A stretch of 64,000 nucleotides of DNA. Origin: Neorhizobium vignae (GTDB lineage: Bacteria; Pseudomonadota; Alphaproteobacteria; Rhizobiales; Rhizobiaceae). The DNA is taken from assembly GCF_000732195.1 (NCBI RefSeq), contig NZ_JNNU01000004.1, positions 1-64,000 of the forward strand. The letters are read 5' to 3'. A program made the translations under genes and the position numbers. Below, in pieces: positions 51,362 to 61,542 of the stretch (position 1 is its first letter; every line of letters starts with the position of its first letter). The notes beneath the pieces were generated by a model. It did not search any database. It saw nothing but the letters and a program-made list of their open reading frames with translations, and was not told the DNA's origin.

Positions 51362-51482
51362 GCCTAGCTTTCTCTTCGGGTACATCCCCGCCGGAAAATC
51401 TTGGGCGCCAAGCTAAGCCCGGATTCTATCCAAAAGGTTACCGGATCGATCTGACCAGCATCAATCCGGATATCATTAGCAT

Positions 51483-52526
51483 TTACTTATCAACCACATG
51501 CCAGTGCAGCGGGAACATCGGATCGAAGACCGTGATCGGCCCGGCGGCGCTCGCGCGCTTGTCCGGAAACTTCACCGGCTCGTCGCGCTTTTCAAGCGTG
51601 ATCGTTTCCTCGTTCGGCTTCAGCCCATACCAGGCAGGGCCGTTCAGCGAGGTGAAAGCCTCCAGCCGGTCGAGCGCGTTGTCGTCCTCGAACACATGCG
51701 CAAGGCAGCTCATGGTGTTGACGGACGTGTAGATGCCGGCGCAACCGCAGCCGCATTCCTTCAGCGGATCGACATGGGGGGCAGAGTCGGTGCCGAGGAA
51801 GAAGCGCGGATCGCCGGATGTCGCCGCCGCGCGTAGCGCGAGGCGATGGTTCTCGCGCTTGGCGACCGGCAGGCAGTAATAATGGGGGCGAATGCCGCCG
51901 ACCAGGATGGCGTTGCGGTTGATGATCAGGTGGTGGGTGGTGATCGAGCCGGCGAGATTGCCCTTCGACGACTTGATGTAGTCGATGCCGTCGGCGGTCG
52001 TCACGTGCTCCATCGTGACTTTAAGTTCCGGCAGGCGCTGGCGCAGCGGATCGAGCACCGTTTCGATGAAGACGGCTTCACGGTCGAAGATGTCGACCTC
52101 CGGCGTGGTCACCTCGCCGTGCACGCAGAGCGGCAGGCCGACCTTCGCCATTCGCTCCAGAACCGGCATCGCCTTGTTGAAATCGCGCACGCCGCCATGG
52201 GAATTGGTGGTGGCCCCGGCGGGATAAAGTTTCACGGCCGAAATCAGGCCGCTCCTCTTGCCCTCTTCCACATCGTCCGGATCGGTATGCTCCGTCAGGT
52301 AGAGCGTCATCAGCGGCTCGAAGCGGTCGCCTGCCGGAAGGGCGGCGAGAATGCGCTCGCGGTAGGCCTTGGCATCCGTCGTTGTCACCACCGGCGGCAC
52401 GAGGTTGGGCATGATGATGGCGCGTGCGAAATGCCGGCTCGTATCGCCGATCACCGCTTGCAGGACATCGCCGTCGCGAAGGTGCAGGTGCCAGTCGTCA
52501 GGGCGGCGGAGAGTGAGCGTTTTCAT
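51483..52526 (-). CDS. pyrC: Dihydroorotase, homodimeric class II type
   Basis: The 347-residue zinc enzyme cyclises carbamoyl aspartate to dihydroorotate. Metal and substrate motifs: [32 protein letters not shown] with the carbamylated-Lys position, [33 protein letters not shown], the segment [20 protein letters not shown] and [20 protein letters not shown]. Length fits the E. coli-type enzyme. It has about 235 bp of upstream sequence for its promoter. Confidence 0.96.
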   Translation of the reverse strand: MKTLTLRRPDDWHLHLRDGDVLQAVIGDTSRHFARAIIMPNLVPPVVTTTDAKAYRERILAALPAGDRFEPLMTLYLTEHTDPDDVEEGKRSGLISAVKLYPAGATTNSHGGVRDFNKAMPVLERMAKVGLPLCVHGEVTTPEVDIFDREAVFIETVLDPLRQRLPELKVTMEHVTTADGIDYIKSSKGNLAGSITTHHLIINRNAILVGGIRPHYYCLPVAKRENHRLALRAAATSGDPRFFLGTDSAPHVDPLKECGCGCAGIYTSVNTMSCLAHVFEDDNALDRLEAFTSLNGPAWYGLKPNEETITLEKRDEPVKFPDKRASAAGPITVFDPMFPLHWHVVDK

Positions 52527-52761
52527 GGGAGAACTTCCGGACGTGGTCGATCAGTCCGCCATAACATCAATGGTTCGGACAAAACAATCCGATCATGCGA
52601 GGAACCTGCAATCCAGCAGGTCAGACGCAGGTTACTTTTCTCACGCGAATGTGCGGGATGCAAAGGCTTCTCACGCACGAAACCTGAAAGGCACACGGAA
52701 CCGGCGCCTGCTTCCGGCGTTCGTTAAGCAATCTGAATGATCAGTTAAATCGGAGCGCAAG

Positions 52762-53688
52762 ATGAAATCCCGCCTCTCGATAGTCAACAGGGGTTTTGCA
52801 ATTGCCACAGGTACCGCCGTCGCGTTGTGCGCCCTGACGGTTTCGCCAGGTGCCGAAGAGCGGGCCAGCCTGCAGCTTGCGTCTGCGGTGCAGACGGAAT
52901 GTGACCGCCTCGCCGGCAGCCCCTACGATCAGCAGCGCAACGGAGAGTTTGCGCCTGTCGGCATTTCGGATATCGACGGCACCGCGGTAGACGCCTGTCG
53001 CATGGCCTATGACGCGACCGGCAACCCGCGTTTCGCCTATCAGCTCGGCCGGGCTCTCAACAAGACTCAGCAGGCCGACCAGGCGATGAACGCCTATGAT
53101 GTCGCAGTCCGGGCAGGATATGCCGCCGCCAAGGTGAATTTCGGCATGCTGATGGGCCGGCTCGGCGACGAACGATCGGAGTTCCAGCTCTATACCGAGG
53201 CTGCCAATGGCGGCAACGTGCTGGCCGCCTACAATCTCGGCGTCGCCTATCGGGATGGCCTCGGCACCGAGCCGGACGTCAAGCGGGCGCTTACATGGTT
53301 CGAAAAGGCTGCGGCGGAAGGTGACGATACGGCTGCCTTCAATATCGGCGCGATCTATGACGAAGGCCAGCTCGTGGAGCAGGACGACCAGACGGCGATC
53401 GCCTGGTACGACCTTGCGGCCCAGCGCGGCAATGCCGATGCGATGATCAATCTCGGGCTGATGTACGAAGCCGGCGAAGGTATCGAAGCGAATAGTCTCA
53501 AGGCTGCCGAAATGTACGGCAAAGCTGCCGAAAAGGGCGATGTGTTCGGCGCCTACAAATTTATGCAGATGCAGGAACTGGGCGTTGTCCCGGGTCCGAG
53601 CGATCCCGCAACGACCGAAGGCGTCAATTCGCTGGTGCTGAAGCCGGGCGACATGGAACAGTCGGCCGGCAACGGCAAGGAAATCTGA
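52762..53688 (+). CDS. Exported Sel1-repeat protein
   Basis: The 308-residue protein has an N-terminal signal sequence (KSRLSIVNRGFAIATGTAVA, then ALCALTVSPGAEE) and at least four Sel1-like repeats of about 36 residues between residues 95 and 270, for example YNLGVAYRDGLGTEPDVKRA, FNIGAIYDEGQLVEQDDQTA and INLGLMYEAGEGIEANSLKA. Sel1 repeats form solenoid protein-binding surfaces. In rhizobia such proteins affect surface polysaccharide and symbiosis regulation; a role here is not shown. Confidence 0.88.
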   Translation: MKSRLSIVNRGFAIATGTAVALCALTVSPGAEERASLQLASAVQTECDRLAGSPYDQQRNGEFAPVGISDIDGTAVDACRMAYDATGNPRFAYQLGRALNKTQQADQAMNAYDVAVRAGYAAAKVNFGMLMGRLGDERSEFQLYTEAANGGNVLAAYNLGVAYRDGLGTEPDVKRALTWFEKAAAEGDDTAAFNIGAIYDEGQLVEQDDQTAIAWYDLAAQRGNADAMINLGLMYEAGEGIEANSLKAAEMYGKAAEKGDVFGAYKFMQMQELGVVPGPSDPATTEGVNSLVLKPGDMEQSAGNGKEI

Positions 53689-53691
53689 CAC

Positions 53692-54729
53692 TCAGATTTC
53701 CCCAGCGGATGGTCCCCATACATCGGTCATCGCAAATCCGTCCGACAGCGGGTCGAACGGATCAAGAGCAATCTGATGCAGACCGAAGGTGAAACCGCGG
53801 CCGGTGATCGTCGGAATGATCGCCGGCTTTCCGGCGACCTCAGTTTCGGACGCCAGCCCCACCTCAAACTGGGAACCGATGATCGAGCGCGACTTGAAGA
53901 CGTCCCCCACCCTTACCTTGCCGCGCGCATGGAGCGCTGCCAGATTGGCGGAATTGCCGGTGCCGCAGGGCGAACGGTCCGCCCTCCCCGGCCACATCGT
54001 CGTGCAGGTCCGCACCGTGCCGTCCGCTTCCGTGTCCCGGAACATCACGTAAGCGACGCCGGAGATCGCGGGGATTTCCGGGTGTACGACCTCGATCTGC
54101 CTGTTGATCAGGTCCTTCAGCACCATGCCGGCCTGGACGAGTGCTGCCGCATTGCCCTTCTCGATGGTCAGACCGATCTGGCCGACATCCACCAGCCCGT
54201 AAAAGATTCCGCCATAACAAAGGTCGAGCGTGATCTCGCCCCATGACGGGGTCTGAACCCTGACATCAAGTTGGTGCACGAAAGACGGCACCATGGTGAG
54301 CTTCACTTTTTCGCAGCGCCCATCGCGGCATGTGGCGGTCGCGCGCACAAGGCCGGCTGCGGTTTCCAGAACAACCACGGTTTCAGGCTCCTGCATTTCG
54401 ACAATGCCTGATTCCAGAAGCGCCGTTGTCACGCAGATCGAGTTCGAACCGGAACTCGCATGCGCCTGGTCCGGCTGCAGGATGATGAAGGCGGCGTCCG
54501 CATCGGGATGTTTCGCCGGCAGCAGCAGGTTGACCGAGCCGATCGGCGCTCCACGCGGCTCGAGGCAGAGGAAGCGGCGAAGCTCGTTGCCCTTCGGATC
54601 GGTGTTCAGCCAATGAAGCTGGGCGGCGACCGTTTCGCCCGGGATCTTCGGCACGCCGCCGATCGCGACCTTGCCGATTTCACCCTCGCAATGAACGTCC
54701 AGCAGCTGGATCGTGCGCTTCCATCTCAT
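53692..54729 (-). CDS. Proline racemase-family enzyme (hydroxyproline epimerase or dehydratase type)
   Basis: The 345-residue enzyme belongs to the proline racemase fold. The position of the first catalytic Cys is Ser in HASSGSNSICVTTALLESG, whereas the second Cys is kept in RADRSPCGTGNSANLAALHA. Ser/Cys pairs occur in hydroxyproline 2-epimerases and relatives, so proline racemase itself is unlikely. GITIEKGN-like LTIEKGNAAALVQAGMVLKD and a C-terminal GRGFTFGLHQIALDPFDPL are also typical. The ATG at 54729 is chosen with GGAG upstream; the longer open frame is not conserved in style. It is 14 bp after the SDR gene, so the two likely form an operon. Confidence 0.85.
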   Translation of the reverse strand: MRWKRTIQLLDVHCEGEIGKVAIGGVPKIPGETVAAQLHWLNTDPKGNELRRFLCLEPRGAPIGSVNLLLPAKHPDADAAFIILQPDQAHASSGSNSICVTTALLESGIVEMQEPETVVVLETAAGLVRATATCRDGRCEKVKLTMVPSFVHQLDVRVQTPSWGEITLDLCYGGIFYGLVDVGQIGLTIEKGNAAALVQAGMVLKDLINRQIEVVHPEIPAISGVAYVMFRDTEADGTVRTCTTMWPGRADRSPCGTGNSANLAALHARGKVRVGDVFKSRSIIGSQFEVGLASETEVAGKPAIIPTITGRGFTFGLHQIALDPFDPLSDGFAMTDVWGPSAGEI

Positions 54730-54743
54730 CTCAGATACTCCGA

Positions 54744-55451
54744 TCAGACGTGACGGGTGATGCCGCCATCGACACGGATGTTCTGGCCGGTGATGTAGCC
54801 GGCGCCATCCGACAGGAGGAATGAGGCCGTCTTTGCGATTTCTTCTACCTGGCCGACACGCTTCATCGGTATCTTTTCCGCCGTTCCGGACTTGTGATCG
54901 AGGCTGTCGATGAACCCCGGCAGGATGCAGTTCATGCGGATATTGTCGGCCGCATAGCGATCCGAGAAGAGCTTTGTGAAGGCACCTGCTGCTGCGCGGT
55001 AGGTGCACGAAACCGGGAAGACGAGCGAGGGCTCGTAGGCGGCGAAGGTGGTGATGTTGACGAAGGCGCCCTTGCCCTGTTTCAGCATGACCGGCGTCAC
55101 CAGGCGCGCCATGCGCACCAGCGACAGGATCATCATGTCCGAACCGAGTGTCCAGTCCTCGTCGCTGATATCGAGCAGGTCGCCCTTTGGCGGATGGCCG
55201 GTATGATTGACCACGGCATCGATGCGGCCGTAGGTCTTCATGGTGAGATCGAAAATCGCCTGGATGTCCTCGGCCTTTTCCGCGACGCCCCGCGAGGCGA
55301 CGCCGCCGAGTTCGGCCGCCAGCTTCTCGCAGCTTTCCGATGGCGACATCAGCGCGAGCTTGTAACCCTGGGCGTACAACTCGCGGGCGATCGCCTCGCC
55401 CATGCCACGTCCACCGCCGGTAATCAGCGCGACCTTTTCCGTCTCAGCCAT
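54744..55451 (-). CDS. SDR-family protein lacking the catalytic lysine
   Basis: The 235-residue protein has the Rossmann motif VALITGGGRGMGEAIAREL and the C-terminal GAGYITGQNIRVDGGITRHV of classical short-chain dehydrogenases. The active site is altered: the usual Tyr-x3-Lys reads CTYRAAAGAFTKLF, so Ala replaces Lys, and the Ser is Thr in VNITTFAAYEP. Catalysis by the normal mechanism is doubtful. It shares an operon with the hydroxyproline-epimerase-like gene, so it may act on a related substrate or only bind cofactor. Close relatives with the same pattern seem to exist in rhizobia (from memory), so this is likely conserved, not recent decay. Confidence 0.85.
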   Translation of the reverse strand: MAETEKVALITGGGRGMGEAIARELYAQGYKLALMSPSESCEKLAAELGGVASRGVAEKAEDIQAIFDLTMKTYGRIDAVVNHTGHPPKGDLLDISDEDWTLGSDMMILSLVRMARLVTPVMLKQGKGAFVNITTFAAYEPSLVFPVSCTYRAAAGAFTKLFSDRYAADNIRMNCILPGFIDSLDHKSGTAEKIPMKRVGQVEEIAKTASFLLSDGAGYITGQNIRVDGGITRHV

Positions 55452-55533
55452 CGGAATCTCCTTGGGGTCTTTGTCCGCCTGCGAGCAGGCTTCCCGAACA
55501 GATATATCAGCCTCGCCGGTTTGCCTACCGTCT

Positions 55534-57066
55534 TCAGCGAAGCCAGAGATAACCGAGGTCGAGCTGCATTTTGCCGTCGCCGTAATAATAGGGCAGCGAG
55601 AGAGATTTGGCAGGCGATGCGGTTAATCCGAGCGTATCGATGGAGGAAAGATCGATCGGCGGCGAGCCCGCCGCGCGCGCGCCATCGGCCCAGATCGCCA
55701 GAACCGGCCCCTTCATGTCATCTGGAGCCGGGAAGCCGGCGATCAGCTGCTCGGAATTGATAACCGGCACATCCGGAAACTGCAGCCGCATGTTGCCGGC
55801 AAGATGCATGCCGGCCGCAACGATCACTGCCGGCCGGCCTTCCGCTTTCAGCGCTTCCGCGACGGAGGCGAGCGGATAGTTGATTCGGGTATAGGCGCCG
55901 GTGAGCCCACCCGTGAAAGTCTTGCCCGCCAGCGGGACCGATGTCACAGCCATGATGACGATGAAAACGGGGACGAGGCGCTTGAGATGGAGCGTGGTAT
56001 CGATGCCTGCTCGTTCCAGCTTCAGAAGGAGATAGAGTGGCAGAGGCAGGAGATAGGGATCCAGCCAGCGCTCGGTGATCTTGGTGGTGCCCGTGAAAAG
56101 GATCACCGATACGACACCCAGCAGGCCCACCGCCATCATCAGCCCCAGCAGGCGCGTCCAGCGGTCGCCGGCGGTCAGCGATCGCCTGAAGTCCTTTTTG
56201 AAGGCGATTGCGAAGATGATGAAGGTCAGAGCGCCGAACGCCAGGCAGGCGAGCATCAGCGAGCCTAGTGCGCGTGCTATACGGGCAATGCCATGCGGGG
56301 CATTCGCCTCGACCATCTTGCCGATCGTGCCGGATGTCGCGAGATCGAGATTGTCGATAAGCCAAAGCGCATGCGGGAGGACGATTGCCAGGCCGATGAT
56401 GGCAGTCAGCAGGACCCGCAGGTCGAAAAGCCGGGCACGCCATTCCCTGTCGCAGCATACGGCAATGAGGGCGGAGGCAGGTAGCAGCCCGAAATTGTAT
56501 TTCGAGATCATGCCGATGCCGGTCGCTACTCCGACGATCACGTATCCCTGCCAATCGGCCCGGACAAGGGTTCGGAAGAGCCCGTAGAGAAACAGCGACG
56601 TCGCCATCAGCACCGCCACGGTGTGCGTCAGATCCTGCTGCGGCATGTAGGAAAGCTGCGGCAGGGTAAGCAGGCTCAGCATTGCCATCGCCGCAAAGGC
56701 GGGTCGGGCGTCGATCTCACGCGCCGCCATGCCAAAAAATACGTAACACAACAGCAGCATCAGGAATTTCGGCAAGGTCAGCGAAAAAAGCGAGATGCCG
56801 ATCACGCTGACAAAGGCATTCTGAACCCAGTTGTAGAAAGGCGGCTGCGGCCCGTACCCGGCAAGCCAGTATTGTGAAAACAGCGCCTGCTCCGCCTCGT
56901 CCAGCGTCAGCGCGTTGGGCAGTATCAGGCGGACAGCGATGCTCAACAGGAAATAAGCGCCCAGAAAAAGCGCCGCGGGCCGAAGGCCGCCAGCCAGAAA
57001 CCCTGCCAGCCGACCCGGTTTGTTCAACTTTTCGGAACGCACCGCGCCCACGCTCTCCCGATTCAT
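55534..57066 (-). CDS. GT39-like (ArnT/PMT-type) membrane glycosyltransferase
   Basis: The 510-residue protein has about 11 membrane helices. The first periplasmic loop carries the acidic catalytic motif in NALTLDEAEQALFSQYW, followed by GPQPPFYNWVQN, typical of ArnT-like enzymes that use polyprenyl-phosphate sugars to modify lipid A or other glycans. The helix-rich core contains RTLVRADWQGYVIVGVATGI and SKYNFGLLPASALIAV. The C-terminal soluble part (about 380-510) is periplasmic. It stands alone; the acceptor is unknown. Confidence 0.85.
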   Translation of the reverse strand: MNRESVGAVRSEKLNKPGRLAGFLAGGLRPAALFLGAYFLLSIAVRLILPNALTLDEAEQALFSQYWLAGYGPQPPFYNWVQNAFVSVIGISLFSLTLPKFLMLLLCYVFFGMAAREIDARPAFAAMAMLSLLTLPQLSYMPQQDLTHTVAVLMATSLFLYGLFRTLVRADWQGYVIVGVATGIGMISKYNFGLLPASALIAVCCDREWRARLFDLRVLLTAIIGLAIVLPHALWLIDNLDLATSGTIGKMVEANAPHGIARIARALGSLMLACLAFGALTFIIFAIAFKKDFRRSLTAGDRWTRLLGLMMAVGLLGVVSVILFTGTTKITERWLDPYLLPLPLYLLLKLERAGIDTTLHLKRLVPVFIVIMAVTSVPLAGKTFTGGLTGAYTRINYPLASVAEALKAEGRPAVIVAAGMHLAGNMRLQFPDVPVINSEQLIAGFPAPDDMKGPVLAIWADGARAAGSPPIDLSSIDTLGLTASPAKSLSLPYYYGDGKMQLDLGYLWLR

Positions 57067-57203
57067 TTTGGCCTTATGAGAAAGTTATCATGCGAAGCGG
57101 ATGGCACAGCCTGCGACGCGGATCAATAGAAACCGCGCGCTCGCCGTTTGATAACCTGCGCCGAATTGAACGCGTGCGGATTTCCTCCCAGTGCCCTTGC
57201 AGG

Positions 57204-57674
57204 TCAAAAGCCGAGAGCGCTGAGGCTTGGATGATCGTCGGGTCTGCGTCCGAGCGGCCAATGGAAACGCCGCTCCGACTCGCGGATGGGCGCGTCGTTG
57301 ATGGAGGCGAGCCGTCGGTGCATCAGGCCATGTTCGTCAAACTCCCAATTCTCGTTGCCGTAGGAGCGGAACCAGTTGCCGCCCTCGTCGTGCCACTCAT
57401 AGGCGAAGCGGACCGCTATGCGGTTCTCCCGGAAACTCCACAGCTCCTTCACGAGACGGTAGTCCAGCTCGCGCTGCCATTTGCGGGTGAGGAAGCCGAC
57501 GATCGCCTCACGCCCCTCCAGGAATTCAGCCCGGTTGCGCCAGTAGCTATCGACCGTGTAGGCGAGCGCCACAAGCGCCGGGTCCCGGCTGTTCCAGCCA
57601 TCCTCCGCGAGGCGAACTTTCTCGATTGCCGTTTCCGGCGTGAACGGCGGAAGGGGTGGACGCTGATCGATCAT
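57204..57674 (-). CDS. DUF1348 (SnoaL/NTF2-like) protein
   Basis: The 156-residue protein has an NTF2-like alpha+beta cone: [79 protein letters not shown] and [20 protein letters not shown]. These are hallmarks of DUF1348. The function is unknown. Its ATG overlaps the stop of the upstream flavin-oxidase-like gene (ATGA at 57671-57674). Confidence 0.9.
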   Translation of the reverse strand: MIDQRPPLPPFTPETAIEKVRLAEDGWNSRDPALVALAYTVDSYWRNRAEFLEGREAIVGFLTRKWQRELDYRLVKELWSFRENRIAVRFAYEWHDEGGNWFRSYGNENWEFDEHGLMHRRLASINDAPIRESERRFHWPLGRRPDDHPSLSALGF

Positions 57675-58303
57675 TGGGTATCTCCATGGGCGGCAAGGCG
57701 GGCGCGCAATTCAGCGTTTTCCGATTCGAGTTCGGCCAGTCGATCTCGAAGGGGACGGACCGCCTCCCCTACTTGTTCCTCGGTGAAGCGGGGAGTGATG
57801 TGCTGCGGACAGTTCCAGTCGAAGCTCTCGAGCCGCAGCCTGAAAATGCGTTCGAGCTTCGCCCGATAGTCCGCATCGATGACAAGCGCGGCCAGGGCAG
57901 GATCCGCGTCGAGCGCCACCTCCTCCACATGCACATAGATCTTCAACCGGGCACGACGGGCGTAATCCATCAGGAAGAGGCATGCCCTGTCGTTCGCCGC
58001 AACATTGCCGGTACTGATATACTGGCGATTGCCGCGATAATCCGCGAAGGCCAATGTCCGGTCATCGATCACCTTCAGAAAGCCGCGCGGGCCGCCCCTG
58101 TGCTGGACATAGGGCCAACCCGTCTCCGAGACCGTCGCCATGTAGAAGCTGTCCCGGTCGGAGATGAAGGCCACTTCATTTTCCGTAAGGCGATCGAAGT
58201 CACGATCACCAGAAAAATTCTGCCAGATGTGATCGGCGCCCATAGCCTTCTGTGCAGCCCGAACGCTGGGTGTGATCGCGATGTCTAGAAAGCCATAGGA
58301 CAT
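57671..58303 (-). CDS. Pyridoxamine-5'-phosphate-oxidase-like flavin protein
   Basis: The 210-residue protein has a split-barrel FMN-binding domain: [60 protein letters not shown] and [19 protein letters not shown]. It ends in a Glu/Arg/Leu-rich coiled coil ([20 protein letters not shown]). AAGGAG lies 8 nt before the ATG at 58303. It is first in the operon with the DUF1348 gene and divergent from the LysR gene, which probably controls it. It may be a flavin-dependent reductase or antioxidant enzyme. Confidence 0.88.
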   Translation of the reverse strand: MSYGFLDIAITPSVRAAQKAMGADHIWQNFSGDRDFDRLTENEVAFISDRDSFYMATVSETGWPYVQHRGGPRGFLKVIDDRTLAFADYRGNRQYISTGNVAANDRACLFLMDYARRARLKIYVHVEEVALDADPALAALVIDADYRAKLERIFRLRLESFDWNCPQHITPRFTEEQVGEAVRPLRDRLAELESENAELRARLAAHGDTQ

Positions 58304-58421
58304 GAAGGAGCTCCTTCCCGGCAGAGCCGCTATCGGCGCCGTTGAGGATGCATAGCCTTTTCCATAATTAAGCATAATATAGCATTTCTGGAACTCATCC
58401 TTTCAAGAAATGGAAAAGCGG

Positions 58422-59330
58422 ATGGATCGCTTCGAAGCCATGTCGATGCTGCTGGAGGTGGTGGACAAGGGTAGTCTGTCCGCCGCGGGTCGGGCGCTCC
58501 GGGTGCCCGTACCGACGCTTAGCCGGAAAATCTCGGAGCTCGAGGCCTCGCTCGGCACGCGTCTGTTGATCCGCACGACCCGCAAACTCACCCTGACCGA
58601 TGTCGGCGCCACCTATGTAGCGGCGGCGCGACGTATACTCGAACAGGTCGAGGATGCGGAACGGGAGGCCGCCGGTGAGTTCACAACGCCAAAGGGCGAA
58701 TTGGTCATCACGGCGCCGATCATGTTCGGCCGGCTCCATGTCCTGCCCATCGTCATCGATTTCCTGGCCCTGTTTCCCGAAATCAATATCCGCCTGCAGT
58801 TGGCCGACCGCAACGTTCATCTCGTCGACGATCATGTCGATATGGCAGTCCGGATCGGCCAATTGCCGGACAGCACGATGGTTGCGACGCGGGTCGGATC
58901 GATGCGGATGGTGACCTGCGCCAGCCCGGCCCTGCTCGCGGCTCATGGTGTTCCGCAGATACCGGAGGATCTTCGAAGAATGCCTTGGGTGACGTTCGAG
59001 GGGCCGGCTCCATCGTCAATTCGGCAAATGCTGCCGGCAGGATCGAGTGCGACCGCGGCGGCATCACGCCTTTCCGTCTCGACCGCCGAGGCGGCTGCGG
59101 AGGCCGCGATATGCAATGTCGGGGTCACGCGGCTGCTCCATTACCAGGCGGCAGAAGCCATCAAAGCCGGAGAGCTCCGGATCATCCTGGAATCCTTCGA
59201 GCCCGAGCCCGCACCCATCCATCTCGTTCACGCCGCGCGCGGCCAGATGCCGCTCAAGATGCGCAGCTTCCTGGATTTTGCCGCACCGAGGCTGCGCCAG
59301 GCGATCGTCGGGATCAGCTCCGCCGCCTGA
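58422..59330 (+). CDS. LysR-family transcriptional regulator
   Basis: The 302-residue regulator starts MDRFEAMSMLLEVVDKGSLS with a winged helix-turn-helix (SAAGRALRVPVPTLSRKISE, LEASLGTRLLIRTTRKLTLT). The effector domain (about 90-295) has the usual VLPIVIDFLALFPEINIRLQ and DNVDMAVRIGQLPDSTMVAT-type segments. An ATG 12 bp earlier is possible. It is divergent from the flavin-oxidase/DUF1348 operon with about 120 bp between starts, the standard LysR layout for local control. Confidence 0.92.
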   Translation: MDRFEAMSMLLEVVDKGSLSAAGRALRVPVPTLSRKISELEASLGTRLLIRTTRKLTLTDVGATYVAAARRILEQVEDAEREAAGEFTTPKGELVITAPIMFGRLHVLPIVIDFLALFPEINIRLQLADRNVHLVDDHVDMAVRIGQLPDSTMVATRVGSMRMVTCASPALLAAHGVPQIPEDLRRMPWVTFEGPAPSSIRQMLPAGSSATAAASRLSVSTAEAAAEAAICNVGVTRLLHYQAAEAIKAGELRIILESFEPEPAPIHLVHAARGQMPLKMRSFLDFAAPRLRQAIVGISSAA

Positions 59331-59440
59331 CGTCGCCGCGGCGCGCCGGACGCGATGAGCCTGCGCACTGCTTGTTTGTGACATCCACCCTATCTTAGAA
59401 TGGATGTTCGGCCGCGGCACATTTGCACGGGAGCTTCAAA

Positions 59441-59653
59441 ATGACCGTTATTCAGGAAGAACCTCCGACCGCACTCCCCTCACATCCTGAGGAAATCAAA
59501 TCCACTTTTGATCTGCGCGTGGGGAAGAACATTACCTTGCAAGGCAGCGCCAGAATAACGCCTGTGGGCGTGATCAGCACCGGAATCGCGGTTGCCGCAA
59601 TGACGTTTGCACTGGGGTATCTCATATCATCAATGCGGCGTCGCGGGAGTTAG
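59441..59653 (+). CDS. Small single-helix membrane protein
   Basis: The 70-residue protein has a polar N-terminal part (MTVIQEEPPTALPSHPEEIK, then FDLRVGKNITLQGSARIT) and one membrane helix near 42-64 (VGVISTGIAVAAMTFALGYL) ending in a basic RRRGS tail. GGAG lies 8 nt before the ATG. No family is recognised. Confidence 0.6.
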   Translation: MTVIQEEPPTALPSHPEEIKSTFDLRVGKNITLQGSARITPVGVISTGIAVAAMTFALGYLISSMRRRGS

Positions 59654-59709
59654 GCGGCCACCGGCGGCCGATCAGCTCGCAGATAATGTTCAGAGATGAT
59701 TGAAGGAAA

Positions 59710-59786
59710 TGGCGCACCCGAAGAGATTCGAACTCCTGACCCCCAGATTCGTAGTCTGGTGCTCTATCCAGCTGAGCTACGGGTGC
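59710..59786 (-). tRNA. tRNA-Arg (anticodon ACG)
   Basis: On the minus strand acceptor GCACCCG pairs with CGGGTGC, D-arm GCTC/GAGC, anticodon stem CCAGA/TCTGG with loop CTACGAA (anticodon ACG), T-arm with GTTCGAATC, discriminator G and encoded CCA (59710-59712). All helices are well formed. Confidence 0.95.
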
Positions 59787-59924
59787 GTCTGCAAGCAGTG
59801 CGTCACCGCTTGCGTGGCGATCCTCTAAAACGTCCGCATTCCGATTGCAAGCGATTTTACCGAGGGCAACGTCATTTTGCTGTCACTTCTCGCTCAAACC
59901 GTTGAGAAGCAACATTTATTTGCG

Positions 59925-61433
59925 TCAGGCCCGAACCCGGTAGTCCTCCAGAGAGACCGGACGGTCGGGAATTTCTATTCTAAACTGCGTGCCGGGGCCT
60001 GGTTTTTCCACAAGTGCGATGGTGCCGCCATGGGCCAGGACAAGCTCGCGGGCGATGACCAGGCCGAGGCCGGTGCCGCCCGACCGCGCCGAGCCGCGGA
60101 AAGCGGAGAACAGGTTCTCGCGGGCCTTTCGCGGCATGCCGGGGCCGGTGTCGTCGATGGTGATGCTGACGACGCTGCCGACCCGGTGTGCGGAGACCGT
60201 GACCCGGCGAACCATGGACGCATCCTGCGGATCGAAATTCAGCAGCGCCTGGACGGCATTCCGGCAGAGATTGTGGATGACACGGAAAATCTGCTCGCTG
60301 TCGCAATCCACTTCGAGATCGGCGGCGATCTGATCCAGGAATTCGATGCCGATCTCCGGATCGATCGCCAACATGTCGCGCACCTCCTGGGCAAGCGCTG
60401 CAAAGCGGATCCGGCGGCGCCGGGGCGCTGCCTCGGAGGCCTGGCCGTAAGCCAGCACCTCGTTCGTGTAACCTACCGCGCGGTCGATCGTGCGCAACAG
60501 TTTCGGTGCGAAACTCCTCACCATCGGGTCGTCGACATCCGTCAGGCGGTCCGACATCAGCTGCGCCGATGCCAGGATGTTGCGCATGTCGTGGTTGATC
60601 TTCGAAACGGCGAGGCCAAGATCGACCAGGTTCTTCTGCTGCTTCAGCGTTCGCTGCAATTGCGCCTGCATGGCTGTGAGGTGCCGGCCGGCAACGGCAA
60701 GCTCGCCCCGGGAACGATCGGCGCTAAAGACGCGGGCGGGGTCGTCCGGCTGCTCCGAGAAAAGCTGCATGCTGTGGGTGAGCCGCCGGATCGGCATGAT
60801 CATCATCCGGTTGATGGCAAGGAAGATCAGCACGGCGGTAATCAGGGAGATCAGCAAAGACAGGAGAAACATCGTCTTCGAGTATTTCAGCATGTCCTTG
60901 CGCAATGCGTCGTCGGTCATGACCAGTTCGATGACCATGTCGCTGTCGCCGATCGGGCCGTAAACGCGCATCACGCGGCCGCCGCCAAAGACGAGCGTGT
61001 CGAGTGCGTCGCGCATGGAGGACGCTATCGGGACATTGGCAAGATCGAACACTTCATCGATCTGCGGCTGCGTGTCCGTTGCAGCCAGCAGCCGCGAGGT
61101 GCCGTCCTTGCGCAGGGCGATCACCTTGGTGCCGGTCGCAAGCAGCGTATCGTCCTGCACGGCGCGGGGAAGCTCGGCGGGCTGCAGCCCGTCGATGACG
61201 ATGCCGGCTGCGGCGGCCGTGTCCAGCCGATCGCGCAGCCAGTTCATCCGCATGGTGGCGACGGAGGGGACGAAGATCAGCACTTCGGCCATCATCACGA
61301 AAATGACGGTAAGCCAGAGAAGCCTGCCGGAAAGGCCGCGGAAAAGGCGCGGCATGGTTTCCGGGCCTACGCCTTCCGGCGAGGACCCCGAGCGCCCCGA
61401 GGTATGAACCTCGTCGTCCATGCGGATCTCCAT
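59925..61433 (-). CDS. Membrane sensor histidine kinase
   Basis: The 502-residue kinase has two membrane helices (about 38-58 and 188-210) around a periplasmic sensor domain of about 130 residues, a HAMP-like linker (NRMMIMPIRRLTHSMQLFSE), a HisKA-type dimerisation region with the His in VSKINHDMRNILASAQLMSD, and an ATPase domain with NLCRNAVQALLNFDP, TIDDTGPGMPRKARENLF and SGGTGLGLVIARELVLAHGG. No response regulator is next to it. In the sequence it stands between tRNA-Arg and the chemoreceptor gene. Confidence 0.9.
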   Translation of the reverse strand: MEIRMDDEVHTSGRSGSSPEGVGPETMPRLFRGLSGRLLWLTVIFVMMAEVLIFVPSVATMRMNWLRDRLDTAAAAGIVIDGLQPAELPRAVQDDTLLATGTKVIALRKDGTSRLLAATDTQPQIDEVFDLANVPIASSMRDALDTLVFGGGRVMRVYGPIGDSDMVIELVMTDDALRKDMLKYSKTMFLLSLLISLITAVLIFLAINRMMIMPIRRLTHSMQLFSEQPDDPARVFSADRSRGELAVAGRHLTAMQAQLQRTLKQQKNLVDLGLAVSKINHDMRNILASAQLMSDRLTDVDDPMVRSFAPKLLRTIDRAVGYTNEVLAYGQASEAAPRRRRIRFAALAQEVRDMLAIDPEIGIEFLDQIAADLEVDCDSEQIFRVIHNLCRNAVQALLNFDPQDASMVRRVTVSAHRVGSVVSITIDDTGPGMPRKARENLFSAFRGSARSGGTGLGLVIARELVLAHGGTIALVEKPGPGTQFRIEIPDRPVSLEDYRVRA

Positions 61434-61542
61434 TTCCGAATAACCGGCCCGCCGGATTGATACGAGCCTACGGATGATCGCTTATTTTAGAGGTTCGGCG
61501 TTTTTTTTACCAGTCCCCTTTGCCGCAGTGCAAAAGAGAAAA

